Of a stretch of 64,000 nt of DNA, positions 43,481 to 53,600 are shown piece by piece. A model generated the notes under the pieces. It was given only the letters and a program-made list of their open reading frames with translations. It was not told the origin of the DNA and made no database searches. How positions within the stretch are numbered: the first letter of the stretch is position 1; every line of letters begins with the position of its first letter. The position numbers were made by a program, and so were the translations under genes. Source of the stretch: PNNG01 sp046291695 (GTDB lineage: Bacteria; Bacteroidota; Bacteroidia; UBA7662); the NCBI GenBank assembly GCA_046291695.1, contig JBKBSO010000015.1:21386-85385 (forward strand), given 5' to 3'.

Positions 43481-44902
43481 ATGGCAAATTTTGCGGCCTA
43501 TGTATTTGAGCAATTGGCTAAATCGCCCGAAAAGGTAATGCTCTATTGGCCAGAGGTGCACGGCCATCGTGTCTATACCGCAGCCGAACTGCTCCAACTG
43601 GCCGCAGCCTACAAGACAGGCTTGGCCGAAGTGCGTGCAAAAACCTTTATCCCCCTTTCGGGCTTATCCGCCGAAATGCTCATGCTCATGCTGCTGGTGA
43701 TGGCCGAAGGCGGCAGTCTGTTGGTTCCACCCGCCAAAGGTGGTCTTGCTGTTCTCAGGAAGCTCCAAGGTGACGCCAACTTTGGCGGGTTTATCAGCTG
43801 CGGCAAGGGAAACCGTTGGAAACGACTGCTTCTTAGGGCGCTGGGTTTTACATGCCTGCATATGAAAGCGCATCCATTCCCGTCCCCCTTAACATTCGAA
43901 GCCCTTCCGCAGCCGTGCACCGCCTTAATCAGCTACAGTTCCGGGTCTACCGGACAGCCGAAACCAATCCACCGCACCCATAGCGCCTTGCTGGCACAAC
44001 ATCAGTGTCTGAAAACCGTATTTCCACCATTTGAGGAGCAGGTAGATTGCTCAGTATTTGCCAATGTGCTATTGCATCAATTGGCTGCGGGTGTTGGCAG
44101 CCTGGTTCCTCAAATTAAAAAAGGGAAACTACCCTCGCTGCGCCCACCTATCCTTGCCCAACAATGGCAACAAGCCGGGGTGAATACCTTTACGGCCAAT
44201 CCATTCACCTACAAACGACTGTGTGCCCAATATCATCCGGCCTACGCCCGGCTCAGGGCTTGCGGCATTGGCGGAGCACCCGTAGCGGAGACCTTGCTGG
44301 CACAGATGCGCAAAAGCTTCCCAAATGCCGAGCTTTATGTTTTGTACGGCGCCACCGAAGCAGAACCTATCGCCGTTCGGAAATATGAGGAGGCCTATCC
44401 TCCCCATTGGGGATATGCTGTAGGCAAGCCGGTGATGGGTGATGCGGATTTTAAGCTCATCGATACCCTACAGCTCTGTATCGATGGTGAGTACTTCGAA
44501 GCAGGTGAAATTTGCGTAAAAGGCCCGCATGTAATCCTTTCCGATGCCGAATGGCATGCTACCGGCGATATGGGTTACCTCCGGGGACAAACGCTTTTCC
44601 TCACTGCCAGGCGCGGCAATACCCAAGTTTATGCCGGCTATCAGCATTATCAGCTCGAACATGTGTTGGGCATGCTGCCCGGCATTGATCAAGTTGCCGC
44701 AATCATGCAGTCAAACGGTGTGCGTCTCTACTACAGCGGCAGCCTCTTGCCTGGGGAGCTGGCAGCACAATGCAGCCAACATTTCCCAGAAATAAAGCCA
44801 CTTGACATTTTGCGTCAAAAAATAATGCCGCTCGATAAACGACACCACTCAAAAATATTATACCATAAATTGGCGTATGGAAACAGAATTCCGACACCTT
44901 AG
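43481..44902 (+). CDS. AMP-dependent ligase (ANL superfamily; OleC/fatty-acid-CoA-ligase-like)
   Basis: From ATG 43481 the protein has 473 residues. The P-loop is SYSSGSTGQPKPIHRTH (about 152-167). GIGGAPVAETLL and LYGATEAEPIA (about 288-298) are close to OleC/FACL-like members. ATGDMG (near 361) is the ATP-ribose site and HHSKILYHKL holds the likely C-terminal lysine. It should adenylate a carboxylate, probably fatty or hydroxy-acid, and transfer it to a thiol or cyclise it. The C-terminal domain is short. It overlaps the DUF3419 gene by 26 nt. Substrate is unknown. Confidence 0.82.
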   Translation: MANFAAYVFEQLAKSPEKVMLYWPEVHGHRVYTAAELLQLAAAYKTGLAEVRAKTFIPLSGLSAEMLMLMLLVMAEGGSLLVPPAKGGLAVLRKLQGDANFGGFISCGKGNRWKRLLLRALGFTCLHMKAHPFPSPLTFEALPQPCTALISYSSGSTGQPKPIHRTHSALLAQHQCLKTVFPPFEEQVDCSVFANVLLHQLAAGVGSLVPQIKKGKLPSLRPPILAQQWQQAGVNTFTANPFTYKRLCAQYHPAYARLRACGIGGAPVAETLLAQMRKSFPNAELYVLYGATEAEPIAVRKYEEAYPPHWGYAVGKPVMGDADFKLIDTLQLCIDGEYFEAGEICVKGPHVILSDAEWHATGDMGYLRGQTLFLTARRGNTQVYAGYQHYQLEHVLGMLPGIDQVAAIMQSNGVRLYYSGSLLPGELAAQCSQHFPEIKPLDILRQKIMPLDKRHHSKILYHKLAYGNRIPTP

Positions 44903-45968
44903 CTTCGACCAAATTCGTTATGCCATGGTTTGGGAAGGCGCCGCAAGTTTGCGCAATGGCCTGCAAGCAGCAACGGATGACCAACTGCTGGTGATTACCT
45001 CAGGAGGCTGTAATGTCATGAATATGCTCTTGAGCGATTGTAAGCAGGTAACGGCCGTTGACCTCAACCCCTTACAAAACCGCCTGCTCGAGCTCAAAGG
45101 ACGCATCATAGCCCGCTTGCCTTATACCCATTTTAGCGGACTTATGGGTTTTGAAGGCCCATCAGCCGTTAAACAGGCACAAAAGGCTGTAATGGCCATA
45201 CTCATGCCCGAGGAACGCGACTTCTGGAAGCCTATTTTCGAAAACAGTTCAACGGGGTTGTTGCTCGCCGGCAGGCTCGAAACCTACATCAATGGCTTTT
45301 ATAACCAACTCAACGAAGAGCAACGGCGCCTGATGCAGCTTATTTTTGATGCCCACAGTCTGTCTGAACAACAACATCATTTTGAATTATTGCTGCAAAC
45401 CCCTTTTAAAGAAGTATTTGTGAATTACTTCAACCGGCAGCAGTTGCGCAAAGGCCGCGACGAACGCTTGTTTAAATATACCCGCGATCCCGGAGGCGAA
45501 AGCTTCTTTGCTCGGCTTTGCCGCTATATGGAGCACAAATTGCTGGGGCAGAGTTTTATCTCACGCTTCTTTTTTTACGGGCCCGAAAACATGCCCCAAG
45601 CCCTGCGCCCAGCCTGTTACCAGGAACAAAACTATACGGCCCTCGCCAAAGCCTGGTCGAAACTACGCATCCATACCGGCGAGGCCATCGAGTTTTTATG
45701 CAGCCCGGCAGGTCAACACATCAACAAAGCCAGTTTGTCGAACATCTTTGAATATACCAGCCCCGAAATTTTTGAGCGTACCCTAAGCCAATTGCTCGAA
45801 CGACCGCATTTGCGCTTTATGTACTGGAACCTCCTCAACGATCAGGGAGGGAAATTGCGCGAAATGCCGGCTTACCTCAGGCAAATATCGGCGCAGCTCA
45901 GCCTCCAAGAAGATTGTTTTTACTTCGATTCCCTACACATTTTCGACACCCAAAACCCAAACCCATGA
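44877..45968 (+). CDS. DUF3419 protein, BtaA-like S-adenosylmethionine aminocarboxypropyl transferase
   Basis: The 363-residue protein has the SAM-site TSGGCNVMNMLL (41-52) and AVDLNPLQNRLLELK (Asp62) of the DUF3419/BtaA family. BtaA moves the 3-amino-3-carboxypropyl group of SAM to diacylglycerol in betaine-lipid synthesis. The middle (PEERDFWKPIFENSSTG; QQLRKGRDERLFKY) and C-terminal blocks fit too. No BtaB-type N-methyltransferase gene is adjacent, so a finished betaine lipid is not expected from this locus alone. Its start lies inside the AMP-ligase gene and its stop overlaps the next start (ATGA), indicating coupled translation. Confidence 0.82.
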   Translation: METEFRHLSFDQIRYAMVWEGAASLRNGLQAATDDQLLVITSGGCNVMNMLLSDCKQVTAVDLNPLQNRLLELKGRIIARLPYTHFSGLMGFEGPSAVKQAQKAVMAILMPEERDFWKPIFENSSTGLLLAGRLETYINGFYNQLNEEQRRLMQLIFDAHSLSEQQHHFELLLQTPFKEVFVNYFNRQQLRKGRDERLFKYTRDPGGESFFARLCRYMEHKLLGQSFISRFFFYGPENMPQALRPACYQEQNYTALAKAWSKLRIHTGEAIEFLCSPAGQHINKASLSNIFEYTSPEIFERTLSQLLERPHLRFMYWNLLNDQGGKLREMPAYLRQISAQLSLQEDCFYFDSLHIFDTQNPNP

Positions 45969-47116
45969 GCAGCACCAACCCTTACCTCACTGCCGACCAT
46001 ATCCAACAGCTCATGAGCCAAAGCTCCGGAAAAGCCATTCAAATCCACCGGTTCAAAACCTACCCCATTGACAATAGCGCGAGCATACTGGTAACCCTCA
46101 CCGCGCAGCAAAGTGAAAGCCTGATCGGACATTTTGGAATCGAGCTATCCGGAGAAGCTGATGGGCAGGCCTTCGACCATAAACTGGTGCTCAAAATCAA
46201 GCCCCATGGACGCGAAATTGCGGATATGCTCGCCGGGCTGGCCCAACTCAGCGACCCAATGCTGGGCGAAGTGTACGGAAAACACCACCAAAGTACCGGC
46301 TTTTATCAAACCCATTTGCGCGAAATTGCTGTGTATGAGCAGCTGCCGCATCCCATACAGCCCCGTATCTACGGCTTGTTGTGCAACCAAAAAACCAACG
46401 AATACCAGCTACTGATGGACGATTTAACGGGCTACAAGCTGCTCAACTCGGTGATGCAGCCCGAAAAATGGCAGGATGTTGACATCCATCTTGCTGTTCG
46501 CGGCATGGCCCAATGGCATGCCTTTGCCCGCCACAAGCTCGATCTCCTGCCGCAAGCCGCCTGGGCCGATACCGACAAAGCCCACTATTGGGTTCAGGAA
46601 GCCGGTTTATGGCAGATTTTGCTCGATAAAGCCATTGAGCGCTTCCCCGAGTCCTATCCCGAAAGCCTGCGGCACGCGCTTCGTGAAGGACTGGAGCACA
46701 TCCATGAATTGGCGCAAGACTTTCATCAGCTGCCCCATACACTCATCCACAACGATGCCAATCCGCGCAACAGCTGTTTTAAACCCGACGGTAGCTTTTG
46801 CCTCTACGACTGGGAACTCAGCTGCCGCCATGTTCCGGTGTACGATGCCATCGAATTCTTAAGCTTTGTTTGTACGGAGCGGAATTTTGCACAAATCCCC
46901 GACTACCTGGCCATTTACCGCAAAGCACTGGTGGCCGAATGGCCCTTTTGGGCCAATGACCAAGCTTGGCAACAAGCGCTCAAGCTGGCCTGGCTGCATT
47001 TTGGCTGGCACCGCCTGGGGATGTACATGATGGCCAATGCCGTAGCCCCCTACCCCTTCCTGAACCGGGTATTCGAAGCTTATCATGCGGTTTGGAACAC
47101 AGCCATTCGGCGCTAA
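45965..47116 (+). CDS. APH/choline-kinase-fold phosphotransferase
   Basis: From ATG 45965 the protein has 383 residues. The catalytic loop is LIHNDANPRNSCF, with Asp264 as base and Asn269 as metal ligand; LYDWELS (Asp282) follows as the DFG-like element. LLMDDLTGYKLLNS is the hinge region. This is the aminoglycoside-phosphotransferase/choline-kinase fold, which phosphorylates hydroxyls of small molecules or lipids. The 4-nt ATGA overlap with the BtaA-like gene and tight operon point to the same product as substrate. Antibiotic resistance is not supported by context. Confidence 0.8.
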   Translation: MSSTNPYLTADHIQQLMSQSSGKAIQIHRFKTYPIDNSASILVTLTAQQSESLIGHFGIELSGEADGQAFDHKLVLKIKPHGREIADMLAGLAQLSDPMLGEVYGKHHQSTGFYQTHLREIAVYEQLPHPIQPRIYGLLCNQKTNEYQLLMDDLTGYKLLNSVMQPEKWQDVDIHLAVRGMAQWHAFARHKLDLLPQAAWADTDKAHYWVQEAGLWQILLDKAIERFPESYPESLRHALREGLEHIHELAQDFHQLPHTLIHNDANPRNSCFKPDGSFCLYDWELSCRHVPVYDAIEFLSFVCTERNFAQIPDYLAIYRKALVAEWPFWANDQAWQQALKLAWLHFGWHRLGMYMMANAVAPYPFLNRVFEAYHAVWNTAIRR

Positions 47117-47252
47117 GCAAACGCATCCAAAAAGCAATCCTTTAGCGCACTAAATTCAAGGCTGCCATTTGTGGTTCGTTAGGCTGGAGCAGCTTCCGAT
47201 GAAACAACTTCCAACAAAGCTAGAGTACAACCGTTAAGCCTCAACCCATTAA

Positions 47253-47279
47253 GGCCGTGCGTAATACGACGGCTTTTTT
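47253..47279 (+). terminator. Terminator of the AMP-ligase operon
   Basis: GCCGT pairs with ACGGC, and inner CGTA with TACG, followed by six T. It lies 137 nt after the stop of the kinase gene. Confidence 0.8.
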
Positions 47280-47316
47280 GCCCAAGCCAACATCAAGCTG
47301 AGTATCCCGACCTAAT

Positions 47317-47354
47317 TGACCCCATTCCGGTGAACTGACCCCATCCGTTTGAAA
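47317..47354 (-). mobile_element. Solo end of an IS21-like element
   Basis: Two 19-nt units beginning TGACCCCATTCCGG and TGACCCCATCCG lie in tandem. On the minus strand they read GGGGTCAGTTCACCGGAAT-GGGGTCA, which resembles the terminal repeats of IS21-family elements in Bacteroidota. No istA or istB gene is present, so only an end remains. Confidence 0.5.
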
Positions 47355-48252
47355 CCGAATGGCTAAACAGCCCATTGGGCGGCACATCGGAGTGATGCTC
47401 CCAACTCAGTTCATGATGAAACAGGAGGACCTGTTTGGAGTGGAATTTCCAACCGACATCCAACAAGGTCTCCACCAATGGAGCCAACGCAAAGCCGGGC
47501 TTTTTGCTCGAAGGTGTGTGGAAATTTAAGAGGAGCGGTTGGGTAGTACTTGTGTGTGAACGAAGGTTTGAATTGCAAGGGAGTGCCTTAATGATTTGGC
47601 AAGAGCATTGCGTAATGGCCACCTCAATGAAAAGCGTCCGAAGTATAGGGAGGACCTCAAATTCTCCAGACAGCCGATGACTTCATGAATTCATATAGGG
47701 TATTGGTGCTTTTAAATGCTAATGTAGATTGATTGGATTTGCAAAGGATCTAAAAAATAGAAACTCGTTAAGATAACCCTATTCAATAAACCCATTCAAC
47801 AATGCCGCCGGCCGTTTGTAATTGGGTTGGAGGAATACCGGGGCCAGCTTAGTGGGTTTATTCGACCTTGTTTCGTTCTCACTGATTCAAAACAATAGTT
47901 ACGCATCAGCCCCTGAAATTAGCCATTAATTCTCTTTATCAAGCAGTAGCCATGTATTAAAAGATTTCTTGTTTTTAACAGCTTGTAATTTCTGCGCCCA
48001 CTGTAAACGCAAGATGCGGTGAAAACCAGGAAATAATCAAACCACAGAACCAGCCTGCAACTTGTTTCTGCACCAATGCCAGTTTTCCGGTACAACCAAA
48101 GACTGCGTGCATCGTACCCAGCCGGCTCACGAACAAAGTACGCTTTATGTCCTAAGTGGTTAAAAATCCTAGTCTCAACTCATAGGCCCGCGTAAAATCA
48201 GACCAAAACAGCAGGCATGAAGCCTTAAAATGTCCAAAAACCAACCACAAAA
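47355..48252. other. Gene-poor, degenerate region
   Basis: Nearly 900 nt hold only short, frame-broken open stretches, for example a plus-strand piece ending NEKRPKYREDLKFSRQPMTS near 47690 and a minus-strand piece at 47919-48179. It looks like decayed accessory DNA next to the IS21-like end. Confidence 0.5.
47919..48179 (-). pseudogene. Possible decayed gene fragment without start codon
   Basis: A minus-strand frame of 86 codons lacks any ATG. It reads like a membrane-associated C-terminus, with KAYFVREPAGYDARSLWLYR, LVLWFDYFLVF and SGRRNYKLLKTRNLL. A glycosyltransferase tail is one guess. Neighbouring frames are also partly open, so it may be chance. Confidence 0.2.
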
Positions 48253-49305
48253 CTAGCCCGTCACCAGCATCCGCTCTTTAAGCTCATGTGCCTGACCCGA
48301 TTTGCTGATCAGATACAATCCCTCCGAGGCATCGGTCATGTGGCCTACTACCGAAATATCGGGATGCTGCTTGAGCTTGTCGAAGTCGGAAGCGGGCAGG
48401 CTGAACAACATTTCGTAATCTTCACCTCCGCTGAGTACGCAAAGCGTAGGATCGATGTTAAATTCCAGGGCCATGCTCATGGTTTTGGGGTCGATGGGCA
48501 GCTTGGCCTCGTACAATTTACAGCCAGTTTGAGAAGCTTCACAAAGTTGTTGCAGGTCGCGTCCAAGGCCGTCGCTTAGGTCAATCATGGCCGTAGGTTT
48601 CAGTCCCATTCCGGCCAGGGTATCGAGCAAGTCGAGCCGGGCTTCGGGCCGCAATTGTCGCTGGAGCAGGTAATCGTTATCGCCAAAATCGGGCTGTATC
48701 TCTGGGTTATCGCGGAAGATACGTTTTTCGCGTTCTAGGAGGTTTAGGCCTACAAAGGCGCCGCCCAAATCGCCGCTCACGCAAATCAAATCGCCTTCGC
48801 GGGCACCGCTGCGTTTTACAATATGCTCGGGCATGGCCGAGCCCAGTACGCTCATGTTCATGATGAGGCCCGATGGCGAAGCGGTAACATCGCCACCCAC
48901 CAAATCTACCCGGTAAGCCTCGCAAGCCGCCAGTACACCCCGGTACAATTCTTCTATGGCTTCTACGGTGTATTTGGCCGAAATGGCCAAGGCCAGCGTA
49001 AGTTGTTTAGGACGCGCATTCATGGCGATGATATCGCTAATGGCCACCACCACCGCTTTGTAACCCAGGTGTTTCAGGGGGGTGTACATCAAATCGAAAT
49101 GCACCCCTTCGGCCAGGGTATCGGTGCTCAGCAAAAGTTGCTCTCCGGCGGTTGGGGCGATGATAGCCGCGTCGTCGCCCGCACCCAGCAAACTACTCTC
49201 TTGCGAAAAACGGATATTTTGCACCAGGCGTTGAATTAAGCCTTGCTCACCCAATTGGCCAATGGGGGTGAGCTTTTGGTTGTCGCTAAACAAATTGTCG
49301 GTCAT
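48253..49305 (-). CDS. thiL: Thiamine-monophosphate kinase
   Basis: From ATG 49305 the protein has 350 residues. It phosphorylates thiamine monophosphate to the active pyrophosphate. LGAGDDAAIIAP is the ATP/Mg site. LLSTDTLAEGVHFDLMYTP, LVGGDVTASPSGLIMNMSVLG, MIDLSDGLGRDLQQLCEAS and GGEDYEMLFSLP follow as in ThiL. The frame runs to 49497, but the extra residues overlap the divergent lipoprotein gene and look non-coding. No THI element precedes it, so it does not share the riboswitch control of the receptor at 29140. Confidence 0.95.
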   Translation of the reverse strand: MTDNLFSDNQKLTPIGQLGEQGLIQRLVQNIRFSQESSLLGAGDDAAIIAPTAGEQLLLSTDTLAEGVHFDLMYTPLKHLGYKAVVVAISDIIAMNARPKQLTLALAISAKYTVEAIEELYRGVLAACEAYRVDLVGGDVTASPSGLIMNMSVLGSAMPEHIVKRSGAREGDLICVSGDLGGAFVGLNLLEREKRIFRDNPEIQPDFGDNDYLLQRQLRPEARLDLLDTLAGMGLKPTAMIDLSDGLGRDLQQLCEASQTGCKLYEAKLPIDPKTMSMALEFNIDPTLCVLSGGEDYEMLFSLPASDFDKLKQHPDISVVGHMTDASEGLYLISKSGQAHELKERMLVTG

Positions 49306-49414
49306 GCCACAAAGATACATAAGCCCATACGAAAGCGGACCACAAGCGAGCATCAGGGCCGTAAAAGCTTGATTTTCTTCGCTACTTTTTGGAAGCATCC
49401 TGCCGGGCAATGTG

Positions 49415-49422
49415 TATTTTTG
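49415..49422 (+). promoter_or_regulatory. -7 element for the thioredoxin-fold lipoprotein gene
   Basis: TATTTTTG fits TAnnTTTG and ends 4 nt before the ATG at 49427, the same very short leader seen at 7976 and 19234. The best -33 match (TTTG at 49388) has 23-nt spacing. Confidence 0.4.
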
Positions 49423-49426
49423 TCGT

Positions 49427-50674
49427 ATGAAATCAAAACTCATCGGCCTGCTTCTGGGCCTTTTCGCATTTAGCGCCTGCAAATGGGGCATCGACATCGA
49501 AGGTAAATACCGCCTGCAGGAAGGCGATTGGCGTGGCGCCCTGATGACCGAAGGCGGTGAGCTGCCCTTTCAGTTCAGCCTCACCCGGCTGGGCGACAGC
49601 ACCTTTAGCCTGGTATTGCAAGATGGCGAACAACTCATCGAAACCAGTGAAGTGGAAGTGATTGGCGACAGCCTTATTGCCCGTTTCCCTGTATTTGAAA
49701 GCACCCTCATTGCCGGCATCAGCAAGCTGGGCGATAGTTTGCAAGGCCGCCTCATCCGCGTAAAATACGACGAAGAAAGCAGCCTCGATTTTGCCGCCTT
49801 GCGCGGTGGCAAGTACAAATTTGCCAGCAAGGTTACCCGCCTGCCCGACGACATCAGCGGCGAATGGCAAACCACCTTTTTTAAACCCAATGGAGACACT
49901 ACTCCGGCTTTGGGCGTGTTCAACCAACGCGGCAACGAGCTCATGGGCACCTTCCGAACTCCTTATGGCGATTACCGCTATTTAACCGGCATCTTAGATG
50001 GCGACAGCATTTTGCTGAGTGGCTTCGATGGTTCTGGCGCTTACCTTGTGAAAGCCAATTTGAATGAAGACGGCAGCATCAGCGGCGATTTGTATGCTGG
50101 ATACAGCCGCATCCGCAGCTTTAAATCGGTGCGCAACCCCAATTTCGAACTCCCCGACCCCAACAGCCTCACCAGTTTGCGTAACCGCGACGAAGTGGTG
50201 CGCTTTGCATTCCCCACCGCCGATGGCCGCATGATTGGCCCGCAAGCCGATGGCTATGCCGGAAAAGTGATTGTGCTGCAAGTGCTCGGCACCTGGTGTC
50301 CCAACTGCTTAGACGAAACCGCCTTTTTGGCCGAATTCCACAAAAAAAATCGGGAACGGGGTTTTGAAGTCATAGGAATGGGATTTGAACGTACCAAAAT
50401 GCCTGAAAAGGCTTTCGACAACCTCCGCCGCCTGCAACAGCGCTTTGGGGCTGAATATGCCATGGTGCTGGCTGGCAAGCCCGAGCAGGAAGACGTACAA
50501 GCTGCCCTACCGGTGATGGAACGCTTGGTGGCCTTTCCTACCTTGCTCATCCTTGATAAAAGTGGCCGGGTGCGCAAAGTACACACCGGATTCGACGGCC
50601 CTGCTACCGGCGCTGCCTACACCCGTTACCTTGCGGAATTTACCGCCACCATCGAAAGCCTGTTGGCCGAATAA
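49427..50674 (+). CDS. TlpA-like thioredoxin-fold lipoprotein
   Basis: From ATG 49427 the protein has 415 residues and a lipoprotein signal (LLGLFAFSACKWG, Cys near 18). The first ~250 residues are beta-rich repeats with DGEQLIETSEVEV and GDSILLSGFDGSGAYLV, similar to the N-terminal domain of Bacteroidota TlpA-like proteins. The thioredoxin domain follows: VIVLQVLGTWCPNCLDETAFL with active site CPNC, and LVAFPTLLILDKSG holding the cis-Pro. It probably reduces disulfides or apocytochromes in the periplasm. Its stop overlaps the mfd start by 1 nt. Confidence 0.88.
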   Translation: MKSKLIGLLLGLFAFSACKWGIDIEGKYRLQEGDWRGALMTEGGELPFQFSLTRLGDSTFSLVLQDGEQLIETSEVEVIGDSLIARFPVFESTLIAGISKLGDSLQGRLIRVKYDEESSLDFAALRGGKYKFASKVTRLPDDISGEWQTTFFKPNGDTTPALGVFNQRGNELMGTFRTPYGDYRYLTGILDGDSILLSGFDGSGAYLVKANLNEDGSISGDLYAGYSRIRSFKSVRNPNFELPDPNSLTSLRNRDEVVRFAFPTADGRMIGPQADGYAGKVIVLQVLGTWCPNCLDETAFLAEFHKKNRERGFEVIGMGFERTKMPEKAFDNLRRLQQRFGAEYAMVLAGKPEQEDVQAALPVMERLVAFPTLLILDKSGRVRKVHTGFDGPATGAAYTRYLAEFTATIESLLAE

Positions 50675-53600
50675 TGGGCGCACTCCAGCCCCTTGACAGT
50701 AAGCACAGTCCATCCGCCCTGCGGCCCGAAAGCACGGTGGGGCAGCTTTTGGGCTTGTATGCTGCACATCCACTTCACCAAAGCTTGCAAAAGCTGCTGC
50801 TGGCCGATAAAGCGCGGGTGCAATTGCGCAATTTAAGCGGTTCTTTACCCGCCGTGTTGGCCGCAGCCTGCTGGCAGCAAAGTCATGGTACGCTCTTGCT
50901 TGTGCTCAACGAGCGCGAAGAAGCCGCCTATTTTTACAACGACCTCAGCAATTTGCTGCCCGACAAAGACATCCTCTTTTTTCCGGCCAGCTATCGCAAG
51001 CATTACGATCCGGAAGGGCTCGATTCGGGCAACGTGCTGCAGCGCGCCGAGGTGCTCAACCAGTTGAACCACACCAAAACCCGGGGTGAGCTGATAGTGA
51101 CCTATCCCGAAGCCCTGGCCGAAAAGGTGGTGAACAAGTTTACGATTACCAAAAATACCATCGACATCCGGGTGCGCGACATCCTGAAGCTCGATTTCCT
51201 TGTTGAAATGCTGGTGGAATACGGCTTCGAACGCGAAGATTTTGTGTACGAACCCGGCCAATTCAGCATCCGCGGCGGCATCATCGATGTATTCAGCTTT
51301 GCCCATGATTTGCCCTACCGCATTGAGTTGTTTGGCGATGAGGTAGAAAGCATCCGTACATTCAATCCCGAAAGTCAGCTCAGCGTGAAGAACATCCACC
51401 ACCTGAGTCTCATTCCCAATGTGCAAACCCATTTGCTCAAAGAAAGTCGGCAGAGCATGCTCGATTTTGTGCCGGCCGATACGGTGGTATGGATGAAAGA
51501 ACCCAGGCTGGTGGCCGACCGCATAGGCAACAGCTTCGACAAAGCTGCCGACAACTGGAAAGCTGCCGACGGGCTCGAAGAGCTCACCCCCACCGAAGCC
51601 TTCGAAACACCGGAGAGCTTTACAAGCCTGCTACTCGAAAAGCGTCTGGTAAGCTGGGGCAGTGATCCCTTAAAAGGTGAAGACGTCCACACCATCAATT
51701 GGGAAGCCGTACCCCAGCCGCCCTTGCGGAAAAACTTCGACTTGCTCATCGAAGGCATGAAAGCCAACGAAAAAGGCGGTTTCCGCAACCTGCTGTTTAG
51801 CGAAACGCCCAAGCAAATTGAGCGGCTGTACCACATTTTCGAAGATTTAAAGGCCGGCTTGCTGTTTTACCCCATCTACACTTCATTGCACGAAGGCTAT
51901 GTAGACAAGCAGCTGCAGCTGAGCGTATATACCGACCACCAAATCTTTGAGCGTTACCACAAATACCGACTTCGTGAGTACAAAGGCAAGAGCCAGGCAA
52001 TTACGCTCAAAGAAATCAAGGAGTTGCGACCCGGCGATTTTGTGGTACACATCGACCATGGGGTGGGTAGCTTCGACGGGCTCGAAAAGCTCGACGTCAA
52101 CGGGCAGCAACAAGAGGCAGTGCGCATCATTTACCGCGATGGCGATTTGCTGTATGTGGGCATCAACAGTCTGCACAAAATTGCCAAATACAGTGGCAAA
52201 GAAGGCGTACCCCCCCGCATGAACAAGCTAGGCAGCGATGCCTGGGAGAAGCTCAAAAGCAAGACCAAAAGCAAGGTTAAAGACATTGCCAAGGACCTCA
52301 TTGCCCTGTATGCCAAGCGCAAGGGCACGTCTGGATTTGCCTTTTCGCCTGACAGTTATTTGCAAAACGAACTGGAAGCCAGCTTTATATACGAAGACAC
52401 CCCCGATCAGTACAAAGCCACCGAAGCCACCAAGGCCGATATGCAAAAAGCCTATCCGATGGACCGGCTGGTGTGCGGCGATGTAGGCTTTGGCAAAACC
52501 GAAATTGCCATCCGTGCCGCCTTCAAAGCCGCAACCGACGGCAAACAGGTGGCCGTATTGGTGCCCACCACTATCCTGGCCTTGCAGCACTTCAAAACCT
52601 TCAGCAAGCGATTGGACGAATTCCCCGTTACGGTAGATTACCTCAACCGTTTTCGCTCGGCCAAAGAGCAAAAAGAAGTGCTTGAAAAGCTGGAGCAGGG
52701 GAAAATCGACATCCTCATTGGCACCCACAAGCTCGTGGGCAAAAGTGTAAAGTTCAAAGACCTGGGCTTGTTGGTGATTGACGAAGAGCAGAAATTTGGC
52801 GTGGGGGTAAAAGAAAAATTGCGGCAGTTGCGGGTGAATGTAGATACGCTTACCCTCACGGCCACGCCCATTCCGCGTACGTTGCAGTTTTCGCTGATGG
52901 GTGCCCGCGATTTGAGCGTGATCAGCACCCCTCCGCCCAACCGGCAGCCAGTGCATACCGAGCTCATTGTGCTCGATGAAGAGAAAATTCAGGACGCCAT
53001 CAATTATGAGGTAGACCGTGGCGGACAGGTATTTTTTGTACACAACCGCGTGGGCAACATCCAGGATGTGGCGCAGATGATCCGCAAATTGTGTCCGCGT
53101 GTGAGTATTTGTGTAGGCCACGGCCAAATGGAGGGCGACGAATTGGAAGACATCCTGCTCGACTTCATCGATGGCCGTTACGATGTACTGGTGGCCACCA
53201 ACATCATCGAATCGGGCCTCGACATACCGAATGCCAACACCATCATCATCAACCAGGCTCAGAATTTTGGTCTGAGCGATTTACACCAGATGCGTGGCCG
53301 TGTGGGCCGTTCGAACATCAAAGCCTTTTGTTACCTGGTAACGCCGCCTTTGAGCACCCTCACCACCGAAGCCCGCAAGCGCCTCAAGGCCTTGGAGGAA
53401 TACAGCGATTTGGGCAGCGGCTTTCAGATTGCCATGCGCGACCTCGACATCCGCGGGGCGGGCAATATGTTAGGAGCCGAGCAAAGTGGCTTCATTACCG
53501 AAATCGGCTTCGATATGTACCAAAAAATCCTCGACGAAGCCATCCGCGAGTTGCGCGACAGCGATTTTGCCGGGCTGTTCGACGAACCACAACAGCAAGA

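Noticed and set aside
43481..47116. Reading the APH-fold gene as an antibiotic-resistance gene
   Set aside because: It is translationally coupled to a BtaA-like enzyme and an acid ligase, and no mobile-element or resistance context surrounds it.
47293..47622. 109-residue minus-strand frame
   Set aside because: It runs through the IS21-like end repeats and its sequence resembles no transposase or other protein.
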